The notes under the pieces were generated by a model. The model made no database searches, had not been told where the DNA came from, and worked only from the letters and a program-made list of their open reading frames with translations. A stretch of 64,000 nucleotides of DNA from Bog-756 sp963837805 (GTDB lineage: Bacteria; Actinomycetota; Acidimicrobiia; Acidimicrobiales; RAAP-2). The stretch spans positions 62,001 to 126,000 of the forward strand of contig CAWIOU010000013.1 in the NCBI GenBank assembly GCA_963837805.1. Reading direction: 5' to 3'. Of the stretch, positions 27,995-37,427 are shown piece after piece; the stretch's first letter is position 1; the number at the start of each line of letters is the position of its first letter. The translations under genes were made by a program, and so were the position numbers.

Positions 27995-28443
27995 GCACCG
28001 TCGCCGACCAGGCAACCGTACGAACCGATCGCGAGGAACACGCCGTGGCCAACGCCGTCCCCATCTGCCATACGACAGGTCGCCGCAAGCGGGCGGTGGC
28101 CCGGGTCCGGATCCGGCCCGGCCAGGGAGCCATCACCGTCAACGGTCACAAGTTCGAGGAGTACTTCACGTCGGCGACCCACCGGATGATCGTCACCGAG
28201 CCCCTCCGGTTGACCGAGACCACCGAGTCCTGGGCCATCGACGTGACCATCGACGGCGGCGGGGTGTCCGGCCAGGCCGGCGCCTTCCGGCTCGGGATCG
28301 CCCGGGCCCTGTGCGAGCTCGACCCCGAGCTGCGGGCCTCGCTCAAGAAGGCCGGGTTCCTCACGCGTGACTCGCGGGAGAAGGAGTCGAAGAAGTACGG
28401 GCTGAAGAAGGCCCGCAAGGCTCCCCAGTACTCCAAGCGGTAG
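27991..28443 (+). CDS. rpsI: 30S ribosomal protein S9
   Basis: S9, whose C-terminal tail reaches the P-site tRNA, 150 residues. The core TTGRRKRAVARVRIRPGQGAITVNG and the C-terminal DSREKESKKYGLKKARKAPQYSKR are intact, ending in the conserved Lys-Arg. There is a ~25-residue N-terminal extension typical of actinobacteria. GTG overlaps the rplM stop. Confidence 0.97.
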   Translation: MSTVADQATVRTDREEHAVANAVPICHTTGRRKRAVARVRIRPGQGAITVNGHKFEEYFTSATHRMIVTEPLRLTETTESWAIDVTIDGGGVSGQAGAFRLGIARALCELDPELRASLKKAGFLTRDSREKESKKYGLKKARKAPQYSKR

Positions 28444-28447
28444 ACCG

Positions 28448-29815
28448 GTGGCCAGAATCCGGTTCGGCACCGACGGCGTCCGGGGGATCGCCAACGTCGA
28501 GCTGACCACCGATCTGGTCCTCGCCCTGGGTCGGGCCGTGGCCCGCACCATCACGGCCACCACCTTCCTGATCGGTCGGGACACCCGCCGGTCGGGTCCC
28601 ATGCTCCAGGCCGCCCTGGCCGCCGGACTGGCCAGCGAGGGGGCGGATGTGGTCGACGTCGGGGTGCTGCCCACTCCGGCCTTGGCCTGGCTGTCGGCCA
28701 CCCGGAACATCCCCGCGGTGGTGATCTCGGCCTCCCACAATCCCTTCGCCGACAACGGCATCAAGCTGTTCGCCGCCGGTGGGCTCAAGCTCAGCGCCGA
28801 GCTGGAGGCGGCCATCGAGGACGAGCTGGAGCGGGTCCTCGACCCCACGGCCCGGGGCCCCCGCACGCTCGAGGGCCACAGTGTGGGCAGCCTGAGGACG
28901 GAGCCCGGTGTCGGCGAGGCCTACGTCGAGCACCTCGGGTCCCTGGTGGACGGCCGCCGGCTGGACGGCGTGCGCCTGGTCGTCGACAGCGCCAACGGGG
29001 CGGCATCGGCCATCGCCGCCCGCCTCTACGAGCAGCTGGGTGCCGAGGTGGTGGCCATCGGCTGTGAGCCGGACGGCACCAACATCAATGCCGGGTGCGG
29101 GTCCACCTCGACCGAGGCCCTGGCCGCCGCCGTGGTCGAGCACCGAGCCCACCTGGGTCTGGCCCTCGACGGCGACGCCGACCGCCTCCTGGCCGTGGAC
29201 CACCGGGGCAACGTGGTCAACGGGGACGAGCTGCTGGCCCTGTTCGCCCTCGACCTGGCCGAGCGCGGACAACTGGCCGGGAACACCGTGGTGGTCACGG
29301 TGATGACCAATCTCGGGTTCCGGTTGGCCATGGAGGAGCGGGCCATCATCGTCAAGGAGACGCCGGTCGGCGACCGTCACGTCCTGGCTGCCCTGGACAA
29401 GGACGGCTTCGCCCTCGGGGGCGAGCAGTCGGGACACATCGTCTTCCGGCGCCTGGCCACCACCGGCGACGGTCTGCTGACCGGGCTGGTCCTGGCCGAC
29501 CTGGTGGCCCGGCGGGGAAAGCCGTTGGCCGAGCTGTTGGCCGGGCTGGTCGACCGAGTCCCCCAGGTCCTGGTCAACGTGCCCGTCCCCAACACGGAGC
29601 TGCTGGAGGGGGCGCAGGCCGTGTGGTCGGCCGTGGCCGAGGAAGTGGAGCGACTGGGGGACACCGGCCGGGTCGTCCTGCGACCGAGCGGGACGGAACC
29701 CCTGGTCAGAGTCATGGTGGAGGCCGTCGGTGACGGGGTGGCCGAAGAGATCGCCGCCCGCCTCAGTACGCTGGTCGAGTTCGAGCTCCAGGCCGCCGCG
29801 GCCACCCACGGGTGA
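28448..29815 (+). CDS. glmM: Phosphoglucosamine mutase
   Basis: Interconverts glucosamine-6-phosphate and glucosamine-1-phosphate on the way to UDP-GlcNAc for peptidoglycan, 455 residues. The phosphoserine loop is VISASHNPFADNGIK, the Mg loop is DGDADRLLAVD, the sugar loop GGEQSGHIVF, and RPSGTEPLVRVMVE the phosphate-binding loop. GTG 28448 is four bases after rpsI. It is followed by glmS, the enzyme supplying its substrate. Confidence 0.98.
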   Translation: MARIRFGTDGVRGIANVELTTDLVLALGRAVARTITATTFLIGRDTRRSGPMLQAALAAGLASEGADVVDVGVLPTPALAWLSATRNIPAVVISASHNPFADNGIKLFAAGGLKLSAELEAAIEDELERVLDPTARGPRTLEGHSVGSLRTEPGVGEAYVEHLGSLVDGRRLDGVRLVVDSANGAASAIAARLYEQLGAEVVAIGCEPDGTNINAGCGSTSTEALAAAVVEHRAHLGLALDGDADRLLAVDHRGNVVNGDELLALFALDLAERGQLAGNTVVVTVMTNLGFRLAMEERAIIVKETPVGDRHVLAALDKDGFALGGEQSGHIVFRRLATTGDGLLTGLVLADLVARRGKPLAELLAGLVDRVPQVLVNVPVPNTELLEGAQAVWSAVAEEVERLGDTGRVVLRPSGTEPLVRVMVEAVGDGVAEEIAARLSTLVEFELQAAAATHG

Positions 29816-29831
29816 TCCGGCCCCCGCCGGA
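29816..29831 (+). terminator. Small hairpin at the glmM stop
   Basis: TCCGGC (29816-29821) pairs with GCCGGA (29826-29831) around a CCCC loop, starting one base after the stop codon. The stem is short and no T-run follows, so termination is only possible. A new promoter for glmS lies 23 bases further on. Confidence 0.35.
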
Positions 29832-29853
29832 CAGCCCTCCCGTGCCGATGTCT

Positions 29854-29883
29854 TTGAAGCATCCCGGCCCTGGCCACTAGCCT
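29854..29883 (+). promoter_or_regulatory. Leaderless promoter of glmS
   Basis: TTGAAG (29854-29859) and TAGCCT (29878-29883) are 18 bases apart. The -10 ends six bases before the glmS ATG, so the predicted transcription start coincides with the start codon and the mRNA would have no 5' untranslated region. Confidence 0.6.
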
Positions 29884-29889
29884 CGCGGT

Positions 29890-31775
29890 ATGTGCGGAAT
29901 CATCGGTATCACCTATGGGGCAGGGAGTGCCGGTGCGGATTCCGGGGACACGGAGGTGCTGGACGTCCTCCTCGAGGGGCTCTCCCGCCTCGAGTACCGG
30001 GGCTACGACTCGGCCGGGGTGGCTCTGGTGGGCGCCGCCGGTGAACGGGGATATGGCGGGCCCGGGCGGCCAACGGGACCCGTTCCCTCGACGATCTGGT
30101 CAAGCGGGCCGAGGCGGCCCCCGGAGGGCCGAGCGCCGGCATCGGTCATACCCGGTGGGCCACGCACGGCGGGCCGACCGAGGGCAACGCCCATCCCCAC
30201 GTCGACTGCACGGGGCGGATGGCCCTCATCCACAACGGGATCATCGAGAACCACGTCGAGCTGACCGACGAGCTCACCGCCGCCGGCCACCGCTTCGAGT
30301 CGGAGACCGATACCGAGGTCCTCGCCCACCTGATCGAATCGTCGCTGGCCGCCCACCCCGACGCCGGGCTGGTCGGAGCCGTCCGTGACGCCCTCGGGCG
30401 GGTCCGGGGGGCGTTCTCGGTGGCTGTCGTCCACTCCGACGAGCCCGATCTCATCGTGGCCTCGCGACGGGTGTCGCCGCTGCTCATGGGGGTCACCGAG
30501 GGAGCTGCCTTCCTGGCCTCGGACGTCCCCGCCATCCTCGGGCTCACCCGGCAGTTCTTCGTCCTCGAGGACGACCAGGTGGCCGAGCTCCGACCGGGCT
30601 CGGTCCGGGTCACCACCCTCGAGGGGGTCGAGGTGGAGCCGGACCGGCTGACGGTGGACTGGGACCTCGATTCCGCCCGCAAGGACGGGTTCGACGACTA
30701 CATGAGCAAGGAGATCCGCGAGCAGCCCAAGGCGGTGGCCGACACCATGCTCGACCGGCTGCTCCCCGACGGCACCCTGGTCCTCGACGAGGTCCACATC
30801 ACCAACGAGGAGTTCCGGGCCTTCAACAAGGTGTTCATCGTGGCCTGCGGCAGCAGCTACCACGCCGGCCTGATGGCCAAGTACGCCATCGAGCACTGGG
30901 CCCGCGTGCCCGTGGAGATCGACATCGCCAGCGAGTTCCGGTACCGCGATCCGGTCCTCGACGCCCGGACGCTGGTCATCGGGGTGAGCCAGTCGGGTGA
31001 GACCGCCGACACCTTCGAGGCCATCGAGGAGGCCCGCCGACTCGGGGCCAAGACCCTGGTCATCTCCAACGTGGTCGATTCGTCCATGGCCCGCAAGGCC
31101 GACGCCGTCCTCTACACGAGGGCGGGACCGGAGATCGGGGTGGCCGCCACCAAGACCCACCTGGCCCAGATCACCGCACTCGAGATCCTGGCCCTCTACC
31201 TGGGCCAGGCCCGGGGGACACTGCTCCCCGAGGATGCCCGGGCCCTGTTCGCCGCCATGGGCGCCCTCCCCGACAAGGTGGCCCAGGCCATCGAGCTGGC
31301 CCCCGAGGTCGAGGCCGTGGCCACCCGCTACCGGGACTCGCCGTCCTTCATCTTCCTCGGGCGCCACGTCGGCTACCCGGTGGCTCTCGAGGGGGCGCTC
31401 AAGCTCAAGGAGCTCTCGTACCTCCGGGCCGAAGGGTTCCCGGGGGGCGAGCTCAAGCACGGTCCCATCGCCCTGGTCGAGCCGGGGACGGTGGTCATCG
31501 GCGTGGCCACCCGGACCCCGGTGTGGGAGAAGATGATGAGCAACGTGGCCGAGGTCAAGAGCCGGGGGGCCACGGTCGTGCTGGTGGCCAACGTGGGGGA
31601 CGACGAGACCGCCCGCCAGGCCGACGCCGTGCTGTGGGTGCCCGAGACCCCGTACCTGTTCGCCCCGATCGTCGACGTGGTGCCCCTGCAGATGTTTGCC
31701 TACTCGCTGGCCCGGCTCCACGGCCACGACGTCGACCGACCCCGCAACCTGGCCAAGGTGGTCACCGTCGAGTGA
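29890..31775 (+). CDS. glmS: Glutamine-fructose-6-phosphate aminotransferase, with apparent 1-base deletion
   Basis: Makes glucosamine-6-phosphate from fructose-6-phosphate and glutamine, the first step to UDP-GlcNAc. The N-terminal MCGIIGITYG supplies the nucleophile Cys2, and RLEYRGYDSAG follows. After residue ~53 the frame is lost: IWRARAANGTRSLDDL, then GIGHTRWATHGGPTEGNAHPH and HNGIIENH lie in another frame that continues to the end. Adding one G to the GGGG run at 30047-30050 joins the two. The SIS domains (VACGSSYHAGLMAKY, VSQSGETADT) are complete. Full product would be about 628 residues. Most likely a homopolymer error. Confidence 0.92.
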
Positions 31776-32290
31776 GCCCGCCAGACCGGGCCGCGCCGCT
31801 GTCCTCCGTGCTCGGAGGGGCCGCTCGGGAACTGACCGGCAGGGACGGGCTGACCGCCGTGGTCGGGGTCGGGGTCGACGCCGTGGACGTGGAGCGGTTC
31901 CGCCGGGTCCTCGACCGTCGCCGGCACCTGGCCGAGCGGCTCTTCACCGGCGGTGAACGGGCCTACGCCGGGGCGGCCTCGGACCCGGCCCCGCGGCTGT
32001 CCACCCGGTTTGCCGCCAAGGAGGCGACCATGAAGGCCCTCGGCGTCGGCCTCGGCGCCTTCCCCTTCGGCGACGTGGAGGTGGTCCGCCACGGGCTCGA
32101 GGCCCCGTCCCTGGTCCTGCACCGGTCGGCCCTCCGTCGGGCCCGGGAGGCCGGGGTGGTGCGGTGGCACCTCTCCCTCACCCACACCGAGGAGGTGGCC
32201 ATGGCCATGGTGGTGGCCGAAGGCCGGCCGGTGGCCGGCCCGGGCGGGAACGGGGACCCCCTGGCCGCGGGCGGCACGGCGAAGCCGTAG
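31772..32290 (+). CDS. acpS: Holo-[acyl-carrier-protein] synthase
   Basis: Transfers 4'-phosphopantetheine from CoA to acyl carrier protein. The Mg-binding Asp is in VVGVGVDAVDVERF and the catalytic Glu in RFAAKEATMKALG; WHLSLTHTEEVAMAMV closes the domain. The GTG at 31772 overlaps the glmS stop and gives 172 residues; GTG 31859 would give a 143-residue enzyme starting at the family's usual point. The C-terminal ~20 residues are Gly-rich and unconserved. Confidence 0.92.
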   Translation: MSPPDRAAPLSSVLGGAARELTGRDGLTAVVGVGVDAVDVERFRRVLDRRRHLAERLFTGGERAYAGAASDPAPRLSTRFAAKEATMKALGVGLGAFPFGDVEVVRHGLEAPSLVLHRSALRRAREAGVVRWHLSLTHTEEVAMAMVVAEGRPVAGPGGNGDPLAAGGTAKP

Positions 32291-32300
32291 CGTCATCCAC

Positions 32301-33686
32301 ATGCTGCCGGTCCTGACCGTCTCCGAGATGAGCGAGGTCGACGCCGCCGCGCTGGCGGCGACGCCGCTCGAGGTGCTGGTGTCGAGGGCGGGGCTGGCGG
32401 TCGCCCTGGCGGCCATGGACCTGCTCGGCGGCGCCTACGGGCGGCGGGTGGTGGTGGTGGCCGGACGGGGCAACAACGGCGCCGACGGCCGGGTGGCGGC
32501 GTCCCTCCTGCGCCGCCGGGGGTCGCGCGTCCGCATCGTCGAGGCCGGGACCAGCGACGCCGTGGGTCCGGCCGACCTGATCATCGACGCCGCCTACGGA
32601 ACCGGATTCCGGGGCGAGTACCGCTCGCCCGTCCCGGCCCCGGGGACACCGGTGCTGGCCGTCGACATCCCATCGGGGGTGCAGGGCGACACCGGGGAGG
32701 CGGCCGGCACCCCGATCCCGGCCTGGCGCACGGTCACCTTCGTGGCTCTCAAGCCCGGTCTCCTCCAGGGCGACGGGGCCCGCCTGGCCGGCCGGGTGTC
32801 GGTGGCCGACATCGGCCTCCCCGTCGGCCACCCGGCCATTTCGGTCATGGAGGACGCCGACGTGGTCACCCTGCTCCCTCGGCGTCGCCACGGCGGCAAC
32901 AAGTGGTCCAGCGCGGTGATGGTGGTGGCCGGCTCCCCCGGGATGACCGGCGCCGCCGCGCTCTGCGCCCGATCGGCCTACCGGTCGGGGGCCGGCATGG
33001 TCCGCCTCGGCGTACCCGGCTCGGAGCTGTCCGCCTCCCCGGCCAGCGAGGCGGTGAGCGTGCCGCTGCCGGGGCAGGGATGGGCGCCCGAGGCCCTGGA
33101 GGCCGGTTCACGCTGCGCCGCGGTGGTGGTCGGCCCCGGCCTGGGCCGGGACGAGGGGGCGGCGACCGAGGTCCGGCGCCTGGTGGCCGAGTCGCCCGTC
33201 CCCGTCGTGGTGGACGCCGACGGCCTGTTCGCGCTGGGACGGGTCGGCGGCGACGATTCCCTGCAGGCCCGCTCGGTGGTGGTCCTCACCCCCCACGACG
33301 GCGAGTACGCGCGGCTGATGGGGGCCGACCCGGGACCGGACCGGATCGCCGCGGCCAGACGGCTGGCCGCCTCCTCGGGCGCGGTGGCGCTGCTCAAGGG
33401 ACCGACGACGGCGGTCGCCGACCCGGCCGGCCGGGTGCTGTTGGGCCTGTCCGGCACCACCTCGTTGGCCACGGCGGGCACCGGGGACGTCCTGTCGGGC
33501 ATGATCGGGGCCATGGTCGCCCGCGGCGTGGCCCCGAGGGAAGCCGCCGCCCTGGCCGCCCACGTCCACGGCCGGGCCGGTGGCCTGGGCCCGGTGGAGG
33601 GGTTGGTGGCCGGGGACCTGCCCGACCTGGTGGCCCGGGTGCTGTCGGGGATGCGCTCGGATGGCCCCGGAGGTCTCCGTGGCTGA
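32301..33686 (+). CDS. nnr: Bifunctional NAD(P)HX epimerase/dehydratase
   Basis: Repairs hydrated NAD(P)H. The N-terminal epimerase domain (residues 1 to ~190) has VVAGRGNNGADGRVAASLL; the C-terminal ADP-dependent dehydratase domain has TPHDGEYARLMG and the nucleotide loop ATAGTGDVLSGMIGAM. 461 residues, slightly short in the epimerase half. A TAGCGT -10-like hexamer (32288-32293) stands seven bases before the ATG, suggesting a leaderless start. It overlaps alr by eight bases. Confidence 0.93.
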   Translation: MLPVLTVSEMSEVDAAALAATPLEVLVSRAGLAVALAAMDLLGGAYGRRVVVVAGRGNNGADGRVAASLLRRRGSRVRIVEAGTSDAVGPADLIIDAAYGTGFRGEYRSPVPAPGTPVLAVDIPSGVQGDTGEAAGTPIPAWRTVTFVALKPGLLQGDGARLAGRVSVADIGLPVGHPAISVMEDADVVTLLPRRRHGGNKWSSAVMVVAGSPGMTGAAALCARSAYRSGAGMVRLGVPGSELSASPASEAVSVPLPGQGWAPEALEAGSRCAAVVVGPGLGRDEGAATEVRRLVAESPVPVVVDADGLFALGRVGGDDSLQARSVVVLTPHDGEYARLMGADPGPDRIAAARRLAASSGAVALLKGPTTAVADPAGRVLLGLSGTTSLATAGTGDVLSGMIGAMVARGVAPREAAALAAHVHGRAGGLGPVEGLVAGDLPDLVARVLSGMRSDGPGGLRG

Positions 33687-34857
33687 CCGCTGGCGGCCGG
33701 CCTGGGCCGACATCGACCTCGATGCCGTGCGCCACAACGCCTCGATCCTGGTCCGACTGTCGGAACCGGCGGCCCTGTGCGCGGTGGTCAAGGCGGACGG
33801 CTACGGGCACGGCGCCGTTCCGGTGGCCCGGGCCGCCCTCGAAGGCGGCGCCCGGTGGCTGGCCGTGGCCCTCGTGGAGGAAGGGGTCGCCCTGCGCGAG
33901 GCCGGGATCGAGGCGCCGATCCTGCTCCTGTCCGAGCCGCCGGCGGAGGCCATGGTCGAGGCGGTGGCCCGCCGGCTCGTCCCCACCATCTACTCCAACG
34001 GAGGGCTGGAGCTCCTGAGCGCCGCCGCCGACGGCGACCGGCGGCCGGTGGAGGTTCACCTCAAGGTGGACACCGGGATGCACCGGGTCGGGGCCGACCC
34101 GGTGGAGGTGCCGGACCTGGTGGCCGCCATCGCCGCCCATCCCCGGCTGGCCTTCGGCGCCCTGTGGACCCATCTGGCCGTGGCCGAGGGGACGAGCCCG
34201 GACGACCGCCAATTCACGGCCGCGCAGCTCGACCGGTTCGATGCCGTGGTGGCCACCCTGGCCGGGGCCGGGCACCGACCGCCGATGACCCATGTGGCCA
34301 ATTCGGCCGGCGCCATCGGCGTCCCCGCGGCCCGGCACGACCTGGTTCGCTGCGGTATCGCCGTCTACGGGGTGGCCCCGACCGCGGGCCTGGCCGCCGA
34401 GATCGAGGAAGCCACCGGAGGCGGGCGGCTCCGGCCGGTGCTCTCGCTCCGGGCCCGGGTGACCTCGACCCGCGACCTCGAGGCCGGGGAGCGGCCCTCC
34501 TACGGCCGGCGGCGGCCGCTGGAGCAGCGCTCGACGGTGGCCACCGTGCCCATCGGCTACGCCGACGGGGTCCCCCGCCGTCTCTTCGACCAGGGCGGGG
34601 AGGTGCTGATCGGCGGGCTCCGACGGCCACTGGCCGGAGCGGTGACCATGGATCAGGTGGTGGTCGACTGCGGTCCGGTGGGTTCGGCCCCGGTGGCGGT
34701 GGGGGACGAGGTGGTCCTGCTCGGAAGGCAGGGCACCGAGGAGATCACCGCCGACGAGTGGGCCTGCCTGCTGTCCACCATCAGCTACGAGGTGCTCTGC
34801 GACATCGGTGCCCGGGTCCCCCGCCTGACCGCCGGGGGCGTGGGGTCGCCGGGTTGA
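33679..34857 (+). CDS. alr: Alanine racemase
   Basis: PLP enzyme making D-alanine for peptidoglycan, 392 residues. The PLP lysine is Lys38 in AVVKADGYGHG; the second catalytic base Tyr is in RPSYGRRRPLEQRSTVATVPIGYADGV. The phosphate-binding and C-terminal GAVTMDQVVVDCG segments are present. GTG 33679 is chosen since GGAGG (33669-33673) stands five bases ahead; ATG 33661 is an alternative. Clustered with nnr and the t6A genes as in many actinobacteria. Confidence 0.96.
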   Translation: MADRWRPAWADIDLDAVRHNASILVRLSEPAALCAVVKADGYGHGAVPVARAALEGGARWLAVALVEEGVALREAGIEAPILLLSEPPAEAMVEAVARRLVPTIYSNGGLELLSAAADGDRRPVEVHLKVDTGMHRVGADPVEVPDLVAAIAAHPRLAFGALWTHLAVAEGTSPDDRQFTAAQLDRFDAVVATLAGAGHRPPMTHVANSAGAIGVPAARHDLVRCGIAVYGVAPTAGLAAEIEEATGGGRLRPVLSLRARVTSTRDLEAGERPSYGRRRPLEQRSTVATVPIGYADGVPRRLFDQGGEVLIGGLRRPLAGAVTMDQVVVDCGPVGSAPVAVGDEVVLLGRQGTEEITADEWACLLSTISYEVLCDIGARVPRLTAGGVGSPG

Positions 34858-34907
34858 GCCCGGACGGCCGGAACAGGACCCCGCCCACCCGGCAGTACCA
34901 TTCGGCG

Positions 34908-35477
34908 GTGGCACCGGGGACCGATCTGGCGGCACTGGCCCGGGAGGCAGCCGGGTGCACCCGATGCCCCCTGTCGGAGTCCCGGACCCAGGTGGTGTTC
35001 GGGGTCGGCGATCCGTCGGCCGACCTGATGTTCGTGGGGGAGGCCCCCGGCCGCGACGAGGACCTGCAGGGGGAGCCCTTCGTCGGTCGGTCGGGCAAGC
35101 TCCTCGATCAGCTGGTCCTCGAGGAGCTGGGCGTCGACCGGTCCCGCTTCTACATCGCCAACGTGGTCAAGTGCCGGCCCCCGGACAACCGCGACCCCAG
35201 GCCCGACGAGATCGCCGCCTGCCGGCCCTACCTGGAGGCCCAGCTCGCACTCATCGCGCCGGTCGTGGTGGTCAGCCTCGGGAACTTCGCCACCAAACTG
35301 CTCCTCGACACCGATCAGGGCATCACCAAGGTGCGGGGGAACTCGTACCCGATGGGGTCGAGCCGGCTCGTCCCCACCTACCACCCGGCGGCGGCCCTGC
35401 GCTCGGGGGGCGTGGTGGTGGCCCAGATGCGGGCCGACCTGATCCGGGCCAAGCAGCTCCTCGGGTGGAGCTCGTGA
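34908..35477 (+). CDS. Family 4 uracil-DNA glycosylase (Fe-S)
   Basis: Removes uracil from DNA. 189 residues from GTG 34908. The [4Fe-4S] ligands are Cys17, Cys20, Cys89 and Cys105. Motif A is GEAPGRDEDLQGEPFVGRSG (residues 44-63) and the C-terminal motif is PTYHPAAALR. The GTG is preferred because TACCAT (34896-34901), a -10 match, ends six bases before it (leaderless). A TTG at 34854 overlapping alr would add 18 unconserved residues. The stop overlaps tsaE. Confidence 0.93.
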   Translation: MAPGTDLAALAREAAGCTRCPLSESRTQVVFGVGDPSADLMFVGEAPGRDEDLQGEPFVGRSGKLLDQLVLEELGVDRSRFYIANVVKCRPPDNRDPRPDEIAACRPYLEAQLALIAPVVVVSLGNFATKLLLDTDQGITKVRGNSYPMGSSRLVPTYHPAAALRSGGVVVAQMRADLIRAKQLLGWSS

Positions 35478-36022
35478 CCGCTCGCACCGAGCCGGTGGCC
35501 CACGGGGGGCCACGGCCGGACGACCTCGTCCTGGTGACCACCTCCGCCGGGCAGACCCGGCAGCTGGGCGCGGCCATGGCCGGCGTGTGCCTACCCGGTG
35601 ACGTGCTCCTCCTGGCCGGTGGCCTGGGCGCGGGCAAGACGACCTTCGCCCAGGGGTTCGGGGCCGGACTCGGGGTGGCCGGGCCGATCACCAGCCCCAC
35701 CTTCGTCCTGGTCCGGCAGTACCCGCTGGGCGGCCCGACCCCGGTGCGGGTCCTCCTGCACGCCGACGTGTACCGGCTCGACCAGCTCCACGAGATCGTC
35801 GACCTCGGACTGGGCGAGCTGGTGGACGACGGCGGGGTGGCCCTGGTCGAATGGGGCGACGCCGCCGAGCCCGTCCTCGGGACCGGAGCGCTCCTCGTGC
35901 GCCTGGCCCCGGCCGACGACGACGACAGCCGGCTGGTCACCGTCACCCCGGTCGACGACGCCTGGTCCGCACGCTGGCCCGGGTTGGCCAACGTGCTCGA
36001 GCCGTGGCTGGCCTCCCGGTGA
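35474..36022 (+). CDS. tsaE: tRNA t6A biosynthesis ATPase TsaE
   Basis: ATPase that drives turnover of the TsaBD complex making N6-threonylcarbamoyladenosine in tRNAs. 182 residues. Walker A is AGGLGAGKTTFAQG; TSPTFVLVRQYPLG and LLHADVYRLDQLHEI are family motifs; LVEWGDAAEP resembles the Walker B region. An ~18-residue N-terminal extension is present. GTG overlaps the previous stop by four bases, and the gene overlaps tsaB similarly. Confidence 0.95.
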   Translation: MTARTEPVAHGGPRPDDLVLVTTSAGQTRQLGAAMAGVCLPGDVLLLAGGLGAGKTTFAQGFGAGLGVAGPITSPTFVLVRQYPLGGPTPVRVLLHADVYRLDQLHEIVDLGLGELVDDGGVALVEWGDAAEPVLGTGALLVRLAPADDDDSRLVTVTPVDDAWSARWPGLANVLEPWLASR

Positions 36023-36819
36023 TCCTCCTGGCCATCGAGTCGGCCACCGATATGGTCGGCGTCGGGCTCGTCCGCACCGGTGGAGGCTCGGCCGAGCGCA
36101 TCCATGAGGGTGGGCGGGCCCACGCCGAGCTCCTGGTACCGGCCATCGAAGAGGTCTGTGCCGTGTCCGGGTGCACCATCGCCGAGGTGGACCGCATCGC
36201 GGTGGACATCGGCCCCGGCCTGTTCACCGGTCTGCGGGTGGGGGTGGCCACCGCCAAGGCCCTGGGCCAGGCCCTGGGCCTTCGTGTCCTCGGAGTGAGC
36301 AGTCTCGATGTGCTGGCCGCGGCGGCCGCCGACCGCTTCGGAGCCGGCGCCGCCCCGCCGGTGGTCTCGGTGGTCGACGCCCGCCGCGGCGAGGTCTTCG
36401 CCGCCGCCTACCGGTTCGACAGGGCCGGCACCGGGGGCGACGCCCACCGACCGGTCGATCCCGGGTCGGTCCGTACCGACCGGGCCGAGCCGATCGATCC
36501 GGAGACGCTGGCCGCCTGGCTGCTGACCCTCGGAGAGGAGGCCGGACCGGTCACGGTGGTGGGGGACGGTGCCGTCCGCTACCACCGGATCCTGGCGGCC
36601 AACCCACGGCTCGACCTCGGATGGGCGGCGGAGCTGTCGGCCCCTCCACCGCTGGTGCTGGCCGATCTGGCCCGCCGGCGCCTCGACGCCGGGGTCCCTC
36701 CGGTGGCGGCCGCCGACCTGCTGCCCGACTACCGGCGACCGGCCGACGCCCGGATCAACTGGGAGCAGCGGGCCCCGCGGCAGACCGCGGTCACCCCGGG
36801 CGGCGGGCCCGAGCGGTGA
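36019..36819 (+). CDS. tsaB: tRNA t6A biosynthesis protein TsaB
   Basis: Inactive ASKHA paralogue that dimerises with TsaD. 266 residues. It starts VILLAIESATDMVGVGLV and contains DIGPGLFTGLRVGVATAKALG and VSVVDARRGEVFAA. The C-terminal ~30 residues after LLPDYRRPADARINW are extra. GTGA overlaps on both sides couple it to tsaE and rimI. Confidence 0.94.
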   Translation: MILLAIESATDMVGVGLVRTGGGSAERIHEGGRAHAELLVPAIEEVCAVSGCTIAEVDRIAVDIGPGLFTGLRVGVATAKALGQALGLRVLGVSSLDVLAAAAADRFGAGAAPPVVSVVDARRGEVFAAAYRFDRAGTGGDAHRPVDPGSVRTDRAEPIDPETLAAWLLTLGEEAGPVTVVGDGAVRYHRILAANPRLDLGWAAELSAPPPLVLADLARRRLDAGVPPVAAADLLPDYRRPADARINWEQRAPRQTAVTPGGGPER

Positions 36820-37373
36820 CCCCCCGACCCCAGCCGGCCGGCTCGCCGGTGCCGGTGATCCTCGCCCCCATGCGGACCAAGGACCTCCGCGGTGTCCTCC
36901 GGATCGAGGAGGCGGTGTTCCCCCAGCCCTGGTCCCACCGGCTCTTCGTCGAGGAGCTGCGCCAGCGGACGTCGCGGTCGTACCGCGCCGCCTGGGTCGG
37001 ACGCTCGATCGTCGGGTTCGCCGGTCAGATGTTCATCGACGACGAATCCCATGTGAACAACATCGCCGTCGATCCCCGGTGGCAGGGCCGGGGCCTCGGC
37101 GCCGTCCTGCTGATGGACCTGATCCGCACCGCCCTCGGGCGCGGCGCCCGGCACCTGACCCTCGAGGTCCGGGTGGGGAACGAGCCGGCGCTGGCCCTCT
37201 ACCAGCGCTTCGGAATGGCCCCGGTCGGGGTCCGCCGCAACTACTACCCGGTGACCGGGGACGACGCCCTGGTCATGTGGGCGCGGGACATCGACGCCGA
37301 GCCCTACACCGAACGCCTGGCCGCCATCGAGGCCTCGGTGCTCGACGACTTCGACATCACGGCTCGCCGGTGA
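36816..37373 (+). CDS. rimI: Ribosomal-protein-alanine N-acetyltransferase RimI-like
   Basis: GNAT-family acetyltransferase; E. coli RimI acetylates the S18 N-terminus. 185 residues. Acetyl-CoA binding is by NNIAVDPRWQGRGLGAVLL, followed by LEVRVGNEPALALYQRFGM and NYYPVTGDDALVMW, the RimI signature. GTG overlaps tsaB by four bases. An N-terminal Pro-rich leader of ~14 residues and a ~25-residue C-terminal extension are additions. Substrate in this organism is not proven. Confidence 0.92.
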   Translation: MTPRPQPAGSPVPVILAPMRTKDLRGVLRIEEAVFPQPWSHRLFVEELRQRTSRSYRAAWVGRSIVGFAGQMFIDDESHVNNIAVDPRWQGRGLGAVLLMDLIRTALGRGARHLTLEVRVGNEPALALYQRFGMAPVGVRRNYYPVTGDDALVMWARDIDAEPYTERLAAIEASVLDDFDITARR

Positions 37374-37414
37374 TCCGGCGCCCGATCCCCGTCGGAGCGG
37401 ATCGCCGCCTTCAC

Positions 37415-37420
37415 TAGTGT
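37415..37420 (+). promoter_or_regulatory. -10 element for leaderless tsaD
   Basis: TAGTGT ends seven bases before the tsaD ATG, placing a predicted transcription start at or next to the start codon. No good -35 match was found. The arrangement repeats at several other genes in the window. Confidence 0.45.
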
Positions 37421-37427
37421 CCCTGGG

